Origin: Casuarius casuarius
Taxonomy: Eukaryota; Chordata; Aves; Casuariiformes; Casuariidae
Reading direction: 5' to 3'
NCBI GenBank assembly: GCA_003342895.1
Contig: PTFA01000017.1
Coordinates: 1,456,402 to 1,520,401, forward strand
Length of the DNA: 64,000 nucleotides
Position 1 is the first letter of the stretch. Each line of letters starts with the position of its first letter. Shown here in pieces: positions 1 through 13,200 of this stretch. The position numbers were made by a program, and so were the translations under genes. A model generated the notes under the pieces. That model ran no database searches and was not told the DNA's origin. It saw only the letters and a list, made by a program, of their open reading frames with translations.

Positions 1-13
1 AAAAAGGGGGAGA
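1..13 (+). other. Retroviral polypurine tract, 3' end of an ERV internal region
   Basis: The window opens with an uninterrupted purine run (five A, five G, then AGA) directly before a TG dinucleotide that starts an LTR-like sequence. In retroviruses the polypurine tract primes plus-strand DNA synthesis and sits immediately upstream of the 3' LTR. Its presence suggests the LTR is the 3' end of a provirus whose body is left of the window, rather than a solo LTR. Only these bases of the internal region are visible, so the retroviral class cannot be told. Confidence 0.55.
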
Positions 14-248
14 TGTAGGGGCAGACAGCGAGGGATTGAACAAGATAGAGTTAAGGAGCCGAAAGCCTTGGGAGGAATAAATAGCAGTATGTAGATAAGG
101 TAGTAGCCGCACAGGATGAGGAGTGATGATGGGAACTTGACCTTTGGGAAAGTACCGATCCGGGCTAGAGCTTATATAAAGGGCTTGCTTGCTTGAATAA
201 AGTTGATTCTGATCCAGCACATTGGAGTCCGTGAATCAGACTGCCACA
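14..248 (+). mobile_element. Probable 3' LTR of an endogenous retrovirus
   Basis: The sequence starts with TG right after a polypurine tract and ends near 248 with CA, the canonical LTR termini. In the right order it contains a TATA-like box (TATATAAA, about 173-180), an AATAAA polyadenylation signal (196-201), and a short U5-like stretch. At about 235 bp it is a short LTR. Neither a target-site duplication nor the partner LTR can be checked, because the left end is outside the window. I cannot assign a family. The exact right border could be off by a few bases (CA occurs at both 245-246 and 247-248). Confidence 0.6.
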
Positions 249-279
249 ACGTGCCATTTTCAAGGCCATGTGTTAATTA

Positions 280-690
280 AGCTGTGCTGATTTGGGGAGC
301 GGGGGAAGGGAAGAGGGGAGGCTTCCCAGGCTGCTGCCAGGATTTCGCAGTGAGCAAGGCCACCAGCACTGTCCCCAGCTGCAGTTTATCTGCTCCACAG
401 TCAGACACAAACGGCGGGGCAGGAGGAAGGACGGCCCGCTGTGAACAAGAGGCTGCTACTACCAAACTTCCCGAGTCCGACCGCAGGTCGACATGTGCGG
501 GAGCCGTCAGTCGGGGCTAGAGAGGTCTATGGAAGGGGGCGAAGGGAGAATGGGAAGCACAGAGCGCTGGCCCTGGGGAAGGCGGCCCCACGGGCTGCCC
601 CTGCCCTCCCCTTGGCCCTGGGAGGCCTTGCTGGGGGTTGGCAAAAATGGCACTTTTCTGCTGGGTTTGTTCTGCGTAGGAGGAAGAGAG
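280..690. promoter_or_regulatory. Small GC- and CpG-rich stretch next to the LTR
   Basis: This stretch is clearly richer in G+C and in CpG than the DNA that follows it. CpGs are densest around 410-560, with clusters such as the one at 468-515. Several short frames are open here on both strands, as expected of GC-rich DNA, and none looks like a known protein. It could be a small CpG island, a regulatory segment, or flanking DNA into which the ERV inserted. No splice-site or TATA evidence ties it to a gene. Confidence 0.3.
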
Positions 691-3600
691 CGTGTGTGGT
701 CTTCTGGCTTATGAAACCCTTAGCGTTGTGTTGCCCCTCAGCTTTAGCATAGCTGAATTGCAACAGTTTTTCTGCCATCTGGGCCAAACATGCCTCGACT
801 TGCGTAAAAGGAAATTAACACTGAGGGTTTTGGGCTAAGACCATTTCTATGCTATGGAAAACCTAAGCATTTTGACACATTCAGCTAACTTGTGCTATGA
901 TATTAACACTGAGAAAGCCCCCCCTCATGTTAACCCGTGAGCAGCTAATATTTATTACATCTACAAGTTCTTCCTCCATAGAAGGGATTGAATCCTGTCT
1001 CATTAAAATTTTGCCGCTGGCACGAACAGGCCAGCATTCCCTGAGGATTTTAGCACATATTCATTCATACTCATGAAACATCATTTCCTAGTGAGGACAG
1101 GCCTTCAGCTGGGCTGAAACATTCATGAACGGTAAGTCCAGAGGGAACACAAAGACCTCTGATAACCACTGCAGCTGGACTGCCTGAGTTGTCCTGAGCT
1201 TCCATTGGCTTTATTTATTTTATTTCTTTATTTCAGGGAAAGCTAATGAAGTGCATCTAGGGTAAAAACTATAGCAGTGAGCTGTTCTCACTAGGCAAAT
1301 CCATTAAGCATGCAGATAGGTTTAAAGGTATGAAACTGTATCACCGCTGACAGAATGTAACCCAAAGGGCAGGATGCATTTCAGTCTTTAAGGTATTGAT
1401 TGTGGCTGTTACTGTTCTCAGACAAACAGTCAGATGCCAGTAAAAACCCAAACTGGCTTACAGTTTTGCAGCTAAATTATCAAAATGATCCTCAAAAATT
1501 ATAATATTATTCATCAATATAACACCAGTAGTTAAAGATAATAATAAGCAAATTAATTTGCCACAGAGCCACACACAATCCTAAACCTACCTACTCGTTT
1601 CAGGGAACTAAATTTGAACAGCGAGGGAAAGGTCAAGCAAATCTATGCAATCTGTTCCTTAGGAAATTTATACTGGCAGGAACAGAAACTACAATCATAC
1701 CTCACTACACAGGGTGGAGAAAAACTCTTCCTCTAACTGCCCAAGGAAGGGTGAGTAAGCTTGTGTTTTCTTTAAACCATCATGCTTTGTCTATCTTAAG
1801 TATAGTACTGGCATGAGTATACGTTCTCTCTAAAACGTCTCTGTATCTATCTTGCGGCTCCTGAGGCTTTAAGCTGCAAGTCAGAAGCTCACACTGCCAC
1901 TGCTCTTCTGGGAAAGGATACGGCTAAACTGCAGGAGCGCGAAAACTAACCCCTCCCCGGGCCCTGTGGCCAGCCCAGTGAGACCGTGAGCACCAGCACA
2001 CAGAGGGGCCCATACCCTGACAGGTACCTTCATGGCACCACAACAGGTCAGAGCCTGGGTTTCCCTAGGGACCCAGCAGCTTAGTCCAGCAATTGCAATA
2101 TGGTAAACAATCAGCGGGGTCCCCGAGACAGACAGTGTCACACATGTGCTGTTAACAGTGAGACCTATAGCAAGACTCCCCCAGCATTCCCAGACTATTA
2201 TAAGAAAATGTTGAATGCTTAGAGCAAACTAATTATTTCTATGAACAGACAAAGTGTTGCTGTGGTGAGTTAGGGTCTGCCGGCAACTGCAAACTATCTT
2301 TCTAATAGCTGCTCCTTGCTGCTACAAACTCCTTCCCGGCTGAATGGTGCTGGAGCTCTGACATGTAGCTCCCCTGTACGCACCTCCGGATGCACGTGGA
2401 CGCCAGGCTCTATGCCTCCAGAAAGAGGGTACAAACCAAACCTGTTGGCTTTACTCTGGACTTGCTTCTTACATTGTCTAATTTTGCAGGAGAAAACACA
2501 ATGGGTTATCCTAGCAGAGACAAAGGTTGACGTATTAGTTGCCAAATTGGAGGCAAGGCTCCAGAAGGGAAAGTAGAGCAATGAGGCCTGGCTCTAGGCT
2601 ATGCTTGACCACAGGTTGCTTCTAGGCTATTTTCATGTCCTCCACCCACAACCTCTAAGTCAGGCCTTGGCCAGTAAAAGTGCAGCACCAAGTGCTCCAG
2701 CAGCACCCCAAGAGCTGCATGCCAGCCTTGCCTAGCTTCATCAGTACAGCTCCTTCAGTCTTCCTTCCTCAGTGCAAATAAGGTATTCAGGGTTTACCTG
2801 GGAATGGTTGCCCTTAATATTCAAGATTACTTTCGACACTGATCTTACCTGAGCTACTGGCTCCCTCTACCACTTCCCTAATTCAGCTGGGAAATTAGTC
2901 ATGCATATCATGATCAGCTCCTAGAGACCTGTCCAGATACAGGTGAAGTATTCATGGCTTATCTTGGGTTGAGGGGTTGTCTCAGCCATTGAAAGCACTT
3001 CCTGGTTGTTACAACATTCATAAGTCTGTTCCTGTACTCTACAAATTACATATTGCTTGTGCACACTCTTACTGACTACATGTCATTAGACAATCTCTAC
3101 CACTACTTTGGCTTCTCACGGAGAACAAAGCACACACGTATTATGGTTGACAGACTTTGTAAAAGGGCTTTTAGACCAAGCAGCTTCCACCACCACCACC
3201 ACCCCCCCCCCCCGCTAAGCCATGGGAGCCTACTCTGCCACCCTGACTGCTTCGGAGCTGAGCTGATGATACCCGTGACCATCCACAAGTCTAACGTCTG
3301 CAAACACCGATCTTCGGGCTTGATAACTGCCCTGCAGCTGCTGAAACTGAGGTTGCCTGAATGAATTCAAAACAGAAAGGAATTACTTGTTCTTCTGTGA
3401 TTAAAAGTTACAAGAGAACTCAGCCTGTAATATGTTTTCAGCAGAATCAAACACTAAGCATAAATAGAGGTCTGAGTACACGAACCTAATTATTGTACAA
3501 AGCTGTTTCTCCAAGATTATAAAGTGCAAAAAGCAGTCATGCTTCTTGGCTCCAATTCCAAACTAAGCTACTCCAGCAAATACTGCCTAATTATCCTGAA

Positions 3601-5589
3601 TCTGCTGACATTTTTATATTGTTTACTGTGTGATTTTCTATGTCCTTTTTAAGCAAGTTGAGAAAACTGGCACACACAGCTGGAACTGAAAATATTTTTC
3701 TATTTCGCGTTTCAAATATGGAGAAACTCGGAGGATAAAGAAGAGTCTAAATCTGTGAGACACTAATTGCCAGATTACTTTCAAAAATTTCTCTCTGAAA
3801 CCGAGGCTTCCCAAGGTGAAACTGTTGGGGACTCCTGGGCAGGCACAAGGCACGGGGAAGGCAGGGTGGCCCATGCACTAAACCCTGGGGCAGCAAAGAG
3901 GGCAGTCGCACCGCTGCATCCTCATCCTCATTAGCCCCACACTTAGCCAAAGGTCAGCACTTAGTCCCTTTGGCCATGCTCGAACAGGACGAGTAGCTCA
4001 CATCAAGTCACTTCGTGGGGGGTTTTTGGCCATGAGTGTCAATGCCTGAAAGCCCAGAGCAACTCCAGGGGCTAGCTCACACCTGCAAGTAGGCATAGAT
4101 GGCACACAAAATATATCTGTGCCCGAATGTTTTGTGCACTCAGTGAGAAACTAAACTCCTGCTTTATTTGGTGTTTATTTTTATCACTCTCATTTCCTTT
4201 TTTCATGCAAGGATGTGACTCTAGCCCATCCCTGCATGTTAGTATTTTCAAAAAGCTGTGATGTATTTTTTAGGAGCTCCGATGATGGGGGGAGGCATTG
4301 ACTTGGCACATGTATTCAGGAGGCCTATGTGTAACAGGGAGAATAACTCGGCCCTACGGACCCCAGCTTTTCAGGTATTGCAGGATGTGGTCATCCACCT
4401 GCCGGGCCCAGGCGACAGCCAGGGTGGTCTGGGCACTTGCGTGACGCGGTCACAAGACAGAGCTGTTAGTCAGAACTGCAGCACTTTCAGCAGCGTAGCC
4501 ACAGAAAAAAGATAACCGCCCAAAAAGGAACAAACATAACTTTTTTTTGTCAACAACTTGATCCACTAATAACGACACAGTGGTTATCACATAAGACCGT
4601 TTCCAGTTTTGAAGCTTGCTAAATAACTTTTACAGTCTGTAAAATTTTCAGCACTTCAGAGAGACCCAGGACTGTGCCATCTTCATTTTGATCATCTCAC
4701 GAAGGCTGGCTGAGTCACTGAGATGGCAATCTGAAGGGAAACTGTCATTTCTCTGAGCCACTAGATCCAGCATAAGTGTGTGAATGTGACTTTTTGAGGG
4801 CTCTCGGAAGGCAGAAGACCAAAGCTAGTGTTACAGATATGAAAAATCAGGGAAGCTCTCTAAAGTACTTCAGGCACATTCAGAGAAGTGAATGATTGTT
4901 ATGCCCAGATCAAAAAAATGCTGGGGTTAGGGCAAAAAAGAAAAATAAACAGATATAAAATCTAGATGCTAGAAAAAGATAAAAGACTGCCTGCATGCAC
5001 TAAAAAAAAAAAACCAGACATTTGAGATCAACCCTATAATCAAAACTATTTGAAAACCGTGAGATTTGCTGCCTACTGGCACTGGCCCTTTTATGAATCA
5101 TCCATTGCAGAAGTTGACAATTATTTAAAAAATAAGCTGCAAACCTATTTTTATTTTCTATCTTCCTGCTGGGACACCTGTTTGATTTTGAACATGATAC
5201 TGCAAAAGGTAAGCTGAAAATCTCCCCTACACAGTGAGTGGTCTTGAAATGTATTTGTTACTATAAAACTACTCTCCTGTCAGCTCAAGAATTGTGCATG
5301 CAGGTTACAAAATGAAATTCATTCCTGAAACATCCCAGTCACTCACTGATCTGGAATTTCTCAAAGATTTTACCCATGAAAATTGAAAGAATGTGCTAAG
5401 CTACTGTTTATTTCTATAGCAAATATGTGCCAGAAAAAAGGTAAGTATTATCAATGTGAAAGAAGATTTCTCTTCTTAAAAAGCTAGAGTCCTCGTACAG
5501 GAACAACGGAAGCAGCATTATCACTTATTATCATAGCCAGAAAAAGTCTCCTAATTGAAATATATCTCATGGCATCAGTATACTGATCA
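691..5589. other. Intergenic AT-rich DNA, no gene seen
   Basis: I see no coding region that resembles a known protein and no RNA gene in this stretch. Frames are short (about 100 codons or fewer) and are freely open on both strands. It holds a CCA/poly-C simple repeat near 3,187-3,213 and an A-run at about 5,002-5,013. A moderately GC-rich patch at 4,260-4,510 carries an 85-codon open frame without recognisable features. The patch at 1,890-2,430 is also above local GC content but unexplained. Confidence 0.6.
3187..3213 (+). repeat. (CCA)n plus poly-C simple repeat
   Basis: About five CCA triplets run directly into a run of twelve C. On the opposite strand this reads as TGG repeats and a G-run. 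It is a plain low-complexity tract and makes the local open frames (poly-His/Pro on one strand, poly-Gly/Trp on the other) meaningless. Confidence 0.9.
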
Positions 5590-7235
5590 TAAAAAACAGC
5601 CATAGAGAGCCAGATCCAAGCCCTCTAGTCCAGTATCTGATGGTAACCAACAGCAGATATGCACGGAAGGTTATAAAAACAGGACAAGCACTTAATGATA
5701 CTCTCTCAGTATACTCCTCCAGCCTCTGGCAATGTGCTGCACAACCATTTCCTGAGCCAGACGCACATATTTAATCTCTGCACTTAGTGGGCCTTCCTGT
5801 TTTTCTATTTTCATGAATTTGTGTAATCACTTTTTGAAACCATGTTAATTTTTAGTATTTATAATAATATCCCCAACCCTGGTTCCTATACCAGAACTGC
5901 AAGCTGTGAGAATACCTCCTCTACTTTGTTTTGAACTTGCTGCTTAGGAATTTCATTGGATCCTCCCTCGCTCTTATTTTAGAAGAGAAAAATGACCAGC
6001 CTTTATTGATCTCCAGCCATGATTTTATAGCTGTCCTTCATATTTCCTCTGAGTCCAATTTTTCCCAAGCTAGAGTCCTAGTATGTTTGATTGTTCTTGC
6101 ACTGAAGACTTTGATTGTCCTTGTCACTCTTCTATGTACCTTTTCTGATTCTATTATATATATATTTTATGATATGAGGACCAAAAATGCCCACAACATT
6201 CAAGATATAGTAGCCTAATAATGTTTTGTGGGTTATTCTCCTTTCCTTGTAATTTGTTTAATATTGACTGGCACTGAGCACTGAGCAGATGTTCTTACAC
6301 AACCTGCTATTATAGCTTCAGGATTATTGTAGCTATTTCAGAGTCCATAATTGCATATATAAAATTACGATTTCTCTTGTGAGTTCTTTTTTTTATGTTT
6401 TCATGCATCCTCTTCTCCCCCACCATTACTCAGTATCACAAGATGTTATAGCAACTCTTCACACTTAGGTTTTGCTTTTGCTATCGTGAAGAGTTTAGAA
6501 CAATTGCAGAACTTTGTCATTTCATTTTTCACTCTTTTTCCATTTGTCTGTGAATAGATTGAAGAGCAGGGTTCCTCACATAGGTCCCTATGGGACTACA
6601 GTGGTAAGCTTCCTCCGGTGAGATAAGTAACTACTTATTCTTTTTAATCGGTTATGTATCCATGTCAGCACCATCCCTCTCATCCCAAGCTTAGCTTCTT
6701 TAAGAGCCTTTGGTGAACAATCTTGTCAAACACCTTTTGGGAAGTTGATTACTTAATCTGTATGTCACATACCAACACGCTTGTTCATTCCTTCAAAGAA
6801 CTCAGATATGAGGAATGAATTGCCTTTACAAAAAAACATGAAGAATCTCACCCAACACATCATATTTATCTACATATCCAATAGTTCTGCTCTTTTATTA
6901 ATGTCCAACACTGGTACGTAATGTCCTAAAGTCCTCACAACTCTTTTTAAAAATTGGCATCACTTTTTCCGCCTTCCTTTCCTCTGGTATCCAAGTGGTT
7001 GTAAATGAAGGGTGTAAGTGGCTACACACCGCCATTAGTAGCTCACCTATTGCACATTTGTGTCACTTTAGAGCTCTCATGTGAAAACCATGCAGTCCTG
7101 CTGGTCACTTTCTGTTTCTCTCCATGTGGTGGCTACTTAGGGCTATCTGTCTTTTCATGGATTTGCCATTACCAGGATTCAGTTCTCCAAAACTGCTTTA
7201 GGTTCAGGACATTCTAGTAGTCATTCTTTGTTCCT
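5590..7235 (-). mobile_element. Ancient CR1-superfamily LINE relic (3' half, RT region)
   Basis: Read on the minus strand, this region has the layout of an old amniote CR1/L3-like LINE. The 3' part (5,590-6,200) resembles the ORF2 C-terminus/3'UTR portion of such elements. The reverse-transcriptase portion follows at higher coordinates. One clear coding trace: the reverse complement of 6,699-6,742 reads SQKVFDKIVHQRLLK, close to the CR1 RT motif around 'QKAFDKVPHQRLL'. The segment near 6,570-6,600 corresponds to the conserved block before the catalytic aspartates. Frames are heavily broken by stops and indels, much more so than in the CR1 copy in the last third of the window, so this is an old insertion. 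Subfamily and exact ends need alignment to a repeat library. Confidence 0.7.
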
Positions 7236-10200
7236 ATGAAAGCAACTCAAAATGAAATCGTGAAAAGGTAAGGCAAGGAAAAAAACATAGCAACATCACA
7301 CTGAAAAAATGCATCAGAATGCCACTTTCAAAGACTGGCCATTAGAAACCTTTTTATTTAACTTCCAGTGGTGTTCCTTCAAACATTCAGGGGAGCAACA
7401 GAAGAGAAAATCAAGATTCTGTGTTCATAAGAGCTTCTTTATCAGTTCAGTAGTGTTTCTTTTTCTGTCTACACTCTCCTGACTCAAGAGGAATGAACAA
7501 ACAAAAGATTATGGTGAATAGAAATGTTTTTAAAGTAGGATGAGCCTTCATGAAATAAAAGTTCCTGTAACAAAGGCTTTTAGACACTGGGGCATTTTAT
7601 ACATCACTCACATATAATTCAGTAATGAGTAGTTACCAACTCACTGCACAGAGTAATTGTGCAGCCAACATACTCATATACTTTGCATACATCCTTTTGT
7701 AAGTCTGGCATCACCCTTTTGGTGCTATGGTAGAGTAGGGATGGTTCACTGTTCATCATCACCTCTGTCCTTGGGCAAGTTTAAGCACATCTGTTTGGGA
7801 GAAAACACTCTGAGTTTTCACAGAAGGTAGCTCACTGCGGAACTCACGTGAGGTACCTGGCAAGCAGGAACATTAATTCTCTCAAATTCAGACAATATTG
7901 AATGTAAATTTGCTAGCTTCTCTGGGTTTCCTAATCTCAGAGTTCTCTTTTGTGATATTTCTATTCCTCATAGATGTGGAAAAAGTCACAGCAGCCTCAT
8001 TATCCAGAAATTTGCATGCAACTGAAATAAATCCGCAGTGAAAACTGAATTTTCCCCTTTGTCTTAATGGAATATTGAAGCAATGTTTCCCCTCACAGTT
8101 ATAATTCTGGCTGTGAATTGTTGTGTAGGAAGCACAATGGCTTGGGACTATTACTAGATAAAATGACACTGAAGGAAAGGAGATGTTGTTTGTGGGATGT
8201 AGCAAGGGTAAAATCACAGATTGTTCTAAATTGCTTGTATGGAATGTACCTTAAAAGCACAAAATATATAATGGTATTTTGCCTTGATACGGCAATATCA
8301 TGCCAGTGTTATTCTTTTTCTGTTAATCTCCCAGATCTCCACAGTCCATAGCTCTCTTCCATTTGCCCCTTATTCTGAAAAATAGTTGATCGAACTCCAT
8401 GACCATGTCTATCTGCAGGCTTTGCTGGAGACAATTAGTTAGGACCAGCTGACAAAACCACAACCAGTTCCTAGCACACATGTGTGTAGTTCATAGTAGT
8501 GCATATAAGTAACAGCATATGCCTTTCAGAAGATAGTGATAGTGATCTTGAACTGGAATCAGGTTTTGTTTTGTAGAATAACACATGGGGAACCAGATTA
8601 CACCATGTCCAAACACTACAATATTTCAACAAATGACTCCACTTCAGGCCTATTTCTGGTTCTGTAGAGTGTGTTAGTGCAGCAGGTGCTTTTAATCTAA
8701 GTTCCAGTTTATCTGTGCCCTCCCAGTACTCCCAGAGGTTCAAATACACCTATTGAATTTAGTCTCATCTCTATTTTTAAAAGCTCATTTATCAGATAAG
8801 TGCAGCTGAAAGACCAAGAAACCTCTAGGCTTTGGATGGATTAGATTAAAGTGTTAGGCACAAGAAGTGAAGTTTTTATTCAATTATACAACTTCCCCTG
8901 CACATCAGTGTTTTCAACACTTTGTCATATTTAGAATCTGTTTAGCTGCAATATTATTAGAAACATTAGTTAAGTGTTACTTATAAAAGCGAAACAAAAT
9001 AATGTTACCAATTTGTGAGCCAGAAATGCCTACCTCCCACTGAATGAGAATTGTCAAATAATAAAGAGCTCTTTGAAATCTATAAAAAGACTCCTGTAGT
9101 TCTGAGCATGTTCTACACCAAACCCCTGTAATTCACAACAAATTCAAAATGTAAAATCGATAAAGAACAAATGAAGATTAAGCTCATAGCAACTGCTAAA
9201 AACAAAGATGGGAATATTTCGTTCTAAGAATTTGAACCACAATTTTTTTTTTTTTTAGTTTGGTCCATCAGGATTGAGGATTGTTGTATTTGGGTAGAGA
9301 CACATTTCTAAAGATGAGCTGTGCTCCATTGTGCTACCAAATTGCCTCACCCTGACAAGCTGTGAAGGCGCCAAAAGGGAACTGCAAAGGCCAAAAGCTT
9401 TTCTGTGCTGGTTCTTTTAGGAAGAGAAAGTGTTATCAAACCTGGGATGCTGTTATAGCTTACTGGGAAACTGAGATAACCATCTGCTGGAAGGGAAGTT
9501 CAAACCCACTGTGGTGAACCCTTCCGAAACTGAGAAGTAGAAGAAGAGCAGCAGCAAACTACTGAAGCTTTCGTCACTTATAACTGCAGTACCTTGTAAT
9601 AAAGAGGGAACTTATTAAAAGTAGACAAGTTACGTCTTGGAAAGAAGCAAGGCAAGGGAAGCTTTTCCCCTTTCTGATGTGTGTACCTGAGTAAGTGTCT
9701 CAAGCTGGGCTTGGATGTGTGGATGTGCTCTCTGTCTTTGCGCAATCTGGCTGCTAACTTAGCCAATGCACAACATCTGAGTGGCAGAAGAGCTCAGATT
9801 TTCTTACTTAATTTCGGTTTGTTGAATCCTAAATTATAGAGGTGACAGCCTCTTTAATAAAGTGTTTCCATAAGGGAAGAGAAATGGTCCAGGAACCTGA
9901 CAATAGGGGTAGTTTTGAAACTTAGCCTCTCCAGACTAAATCTTCAGGAAGAAAGGCAGGTTCCTAGTGACCTCTCTGCTTTTTACGAAGCACGCTGTGA
10001 AGGGTAAGCCAGAGAGGAGTATAGGCAAGAGAAGAAATGGGAGATGGTGGATGAAACTGTCGCTAGCATTTTGAAAATTATGCAAGTAATGTTTTAAATG
10101 AAAGCAAACCTTTCCCAAAAATCCAGAAGCTGCAAGTACATAGGCCTTTCGGGCAGAAAATGTCTTCAGAGTAATCAGAAAAAGAAACTCTGTGTAAGCC

Positions 10201-13200
10201 ATCTAAAAGGAGAATAACAGCATTAGTCACTTCTCACACTCAGATTAACTCCTTTCAAAAGACTGATTACAGCTCTAAGTGCAGCCCAAAACTGGTATTT
10301 ACAAGATGAGAAAGCACTATTTTGGCAGTTCTGTCTCAGACCCTAGCCATTCTCTTTCTACATAGCCTAAAGTGGCTTTTATAAGCTCATGGATTTCTGC
10401 TATATATAGTTATTCACCCTATATAGCGAATTTTCACTCTAAACTGTACTATGCCTCAGCCAGCTAGATAACTTACTGCCTGGGACTGAAAGTCATGCAG
10501 TGTATGGCAGCCCAACGAACAGTCCTGAATACTGCAAAGATCTGTGAAATGTGTCTCCTTTTGGCCTCTAATTCTCATCATGCACCTGTATATAAAAGTC
10601 AGGCAAAAAATCATCATTTTGAGTGTGGGCCTCTCTTGCCTTCGCTGCTGTCCTTTGCCTCCTAATTAACATGGACCCCATAGGAGGAAACAAGGTGAAT
10701 TCTTGCATGTAGCACAGGGTTAATGGGAACTTTAAAGCCTGGCTGGCCCTTTAATGTGTCACTCTTGGACACCCTTGGATATTGGCCCAGGGCAAACCAG
10801 TTTTAAACTCTGGATACCCAAGGTAAGGGATAACTAAGCACTCAATTATGTTATGGAAAGATGCTGAGCCCCTGACAAAGAAACCTCTAGAGAATAATAC
10901 AGAAGACCCATTTTGGAACGAAGATGGAAGGAAGAAAAGAGAGAACCAGGAGCAGAGAAAGCTGCCAGGAAATAGAAACTCTTCAGTTAGAGGACACTTT
11001 GTCTTTTTTTTTTTTTCTTTTTTTTTGTAGCCTGCGAATTTAAGTACAATAATCCAGAAGTAGAAAGCTTTCATTGAATATTATTTAAAAGTCCGGATGT
11101 TCCCTGGTTCCTCAGGGAATTCAGTTGCAGAGTTTGGTTCTTGCCTGGTTCATCTCTAAACATCTGGTGGTTGCACACTGCAGGTGCCCAGAGCCACTTG
11201 CAGGCCCCTGGGAAGACGAGGTTTCCTCGGAAAAGCTTTTCCCCCTCATCTCTTTGCCTTTTCTCCCTCCTCCCTGAATATGACGGTGAATCACAGCAAC
11301 CCTAGGCCAGGACTCAGAGAAGGGAGGTGTATATCCAGCAGAATTCACATAGCTTTAAACATATCTTTAAGTTCTTTCCTGATCAAAAGTTTTTACTGCT
11401 GTGTAGTGCCTGCCAAATGAAATCCATAAGGACTAGTAACATCAGTGCTCAGTGATGGTGAAACTGTGTGGTCAGACTAACAAAGCAAGTGCTCACCCTG
11501 TACTGAATCTTAAGGAAGCAGACTGAAAGCTTGTTAACATGGATCATCTTGCTAGAAAGGATGTTAGTATAGTCTTAGGATTTAAAAAAAAAAAGGAGAT
11601 TAAATCTCTGTAGTAACTCCATTTCATTGTAGTTATTCACCATATACATCTGGTAACCCAGGTGAAAATGAATTGATCTCAATACATATGTATGTTGGCA
11701 TCATATCACCTATGCGTCCACTAAAAACTGTTTAACGAGCATGTAAATTGCCTAAACACAACAAGATAGAAAACAACAGTACTGAGGTTATGCCTTCAGT
11801 CTTAACTGAGCTGCTTTCACTATTTCTTAACTGAGTGATCACCTAACATTTTTCTATTTTCTGTTTCTTCCAGTGTATCAAGACATTTATTTTATATCCT
11901 CACCTAGCCCCCAAACCAGTACGTTTTCTTGAATTGCTCCTCAATGCAGTTATTAGTAGGCCGTGGTCAATAAACTACAGAATGTCATTAATTTCAAGCA
12001 GAAATAAATAAATGCAATAAACACCATTGCTTATTTCATAATGTCTCTCTTTTCCTCTTTTTAATTTATAACCTCACTATTCATCCCAAAACATGAATGT
12101 GTTTCTTTGAAATATACATAAATGAATCAGGGTCCCGTTCTGTTCCTATTCAAACCAAATAGCAGAATCACCAAAGACACCAATGAGAAGAAAAATGAGA
12201 CTTAGCTGTAGCTCTCACTCCAGCATTATGTCCCTTTTTTTCTCCCCTCTTACATTAATTATACATTTAGCCTGGTTTCTGAATGAAAAGAGGCTTCACT
12301 GACCAGAGGGTCTGTCTGCTCACCTTCACTCCCACAGCAATTTTCGAACCTTCTGACTAATTCTAATTTAATTTGAAAGAGATCTATTGATCTCAGAGAG
12401 ATTATATTCCTACCAATTTGGGGAAAATCAGCAGAGAAAAGGAAAGAAAGCCAAATCAGTTGCTCCTCTAAGGCCAAGGTAATAGTGCGAGATTGCTAGC
12501 TACTCATTCTGCTTGGCCTGTGGGCAGCTCAGAGCCAGCCAGGCCAAGGTGGTGCTTGGGAGACACAGGAGGGAAATGAGGAGAGCAAGATCAGCAGCTG
12601 GGAATTGAAGAACATGGAGAAAGACGAGGCAGGATGAGTGTGACTGGAGTCTTAGGCAGGTCGGATGCTGGTCTGTGGAAACTAAGATTCACAAGTTACA
12701 ACCCATAAACTCACTGGTCTGTAATTTGTTGGGTTTTTTCAGCATGATTGTGACTCACAGTCCTTGTGCAAATCTAAGTTCTGAAGATAAATCCTGCTGA
12801 TCCAAGACAGCATTTCACCAAGCTAAAACTTAGCAAAAACTTTGGGATTCAGCCCACTGGTGATAAAAGCTCCCTCCCTCACAGCATTTCTCCCCAGACG
12901 TCAAAAGACAATTTCACCAAATATCAGCTTATCTTACCCATGGCAGCTGTGAAAGCTCATATTAAGCCTAGCTTCTAAAAGTAGCACTTCACCTGATACT
13001 GCATTTTTCCTCTTCCCCCAGTGCTAGATTAAGCAAAATTTCCCTTTTTGTTTCAGAAACATAGTACCCCAAATCCCAGGTCTTAAAAATGAAGACTGCT
13101 ATATGTCATGTCCCAGAAACATTTAGAAAGAGTACAAGAAATATGAAAAATCAAATCCCATGGCCCACTCAGCTGTGAGAATTTCTATCCATTGTAATAG

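Noticed and set aside
171..180. TATA box considered as the promoter of a host gene
   Set aside because: It sits in the right place inside an LTR, followed by AATAAA 16 bases later, which is the retroviral arrangement. No host first exon is recognisable downstream.
3053..3364. 103-codon frame with a poly-His/Pro stretch
   Set aside because: The histidine and proline runs are simply the CCA/poly-C repeat, and the rest of the frame has no features.
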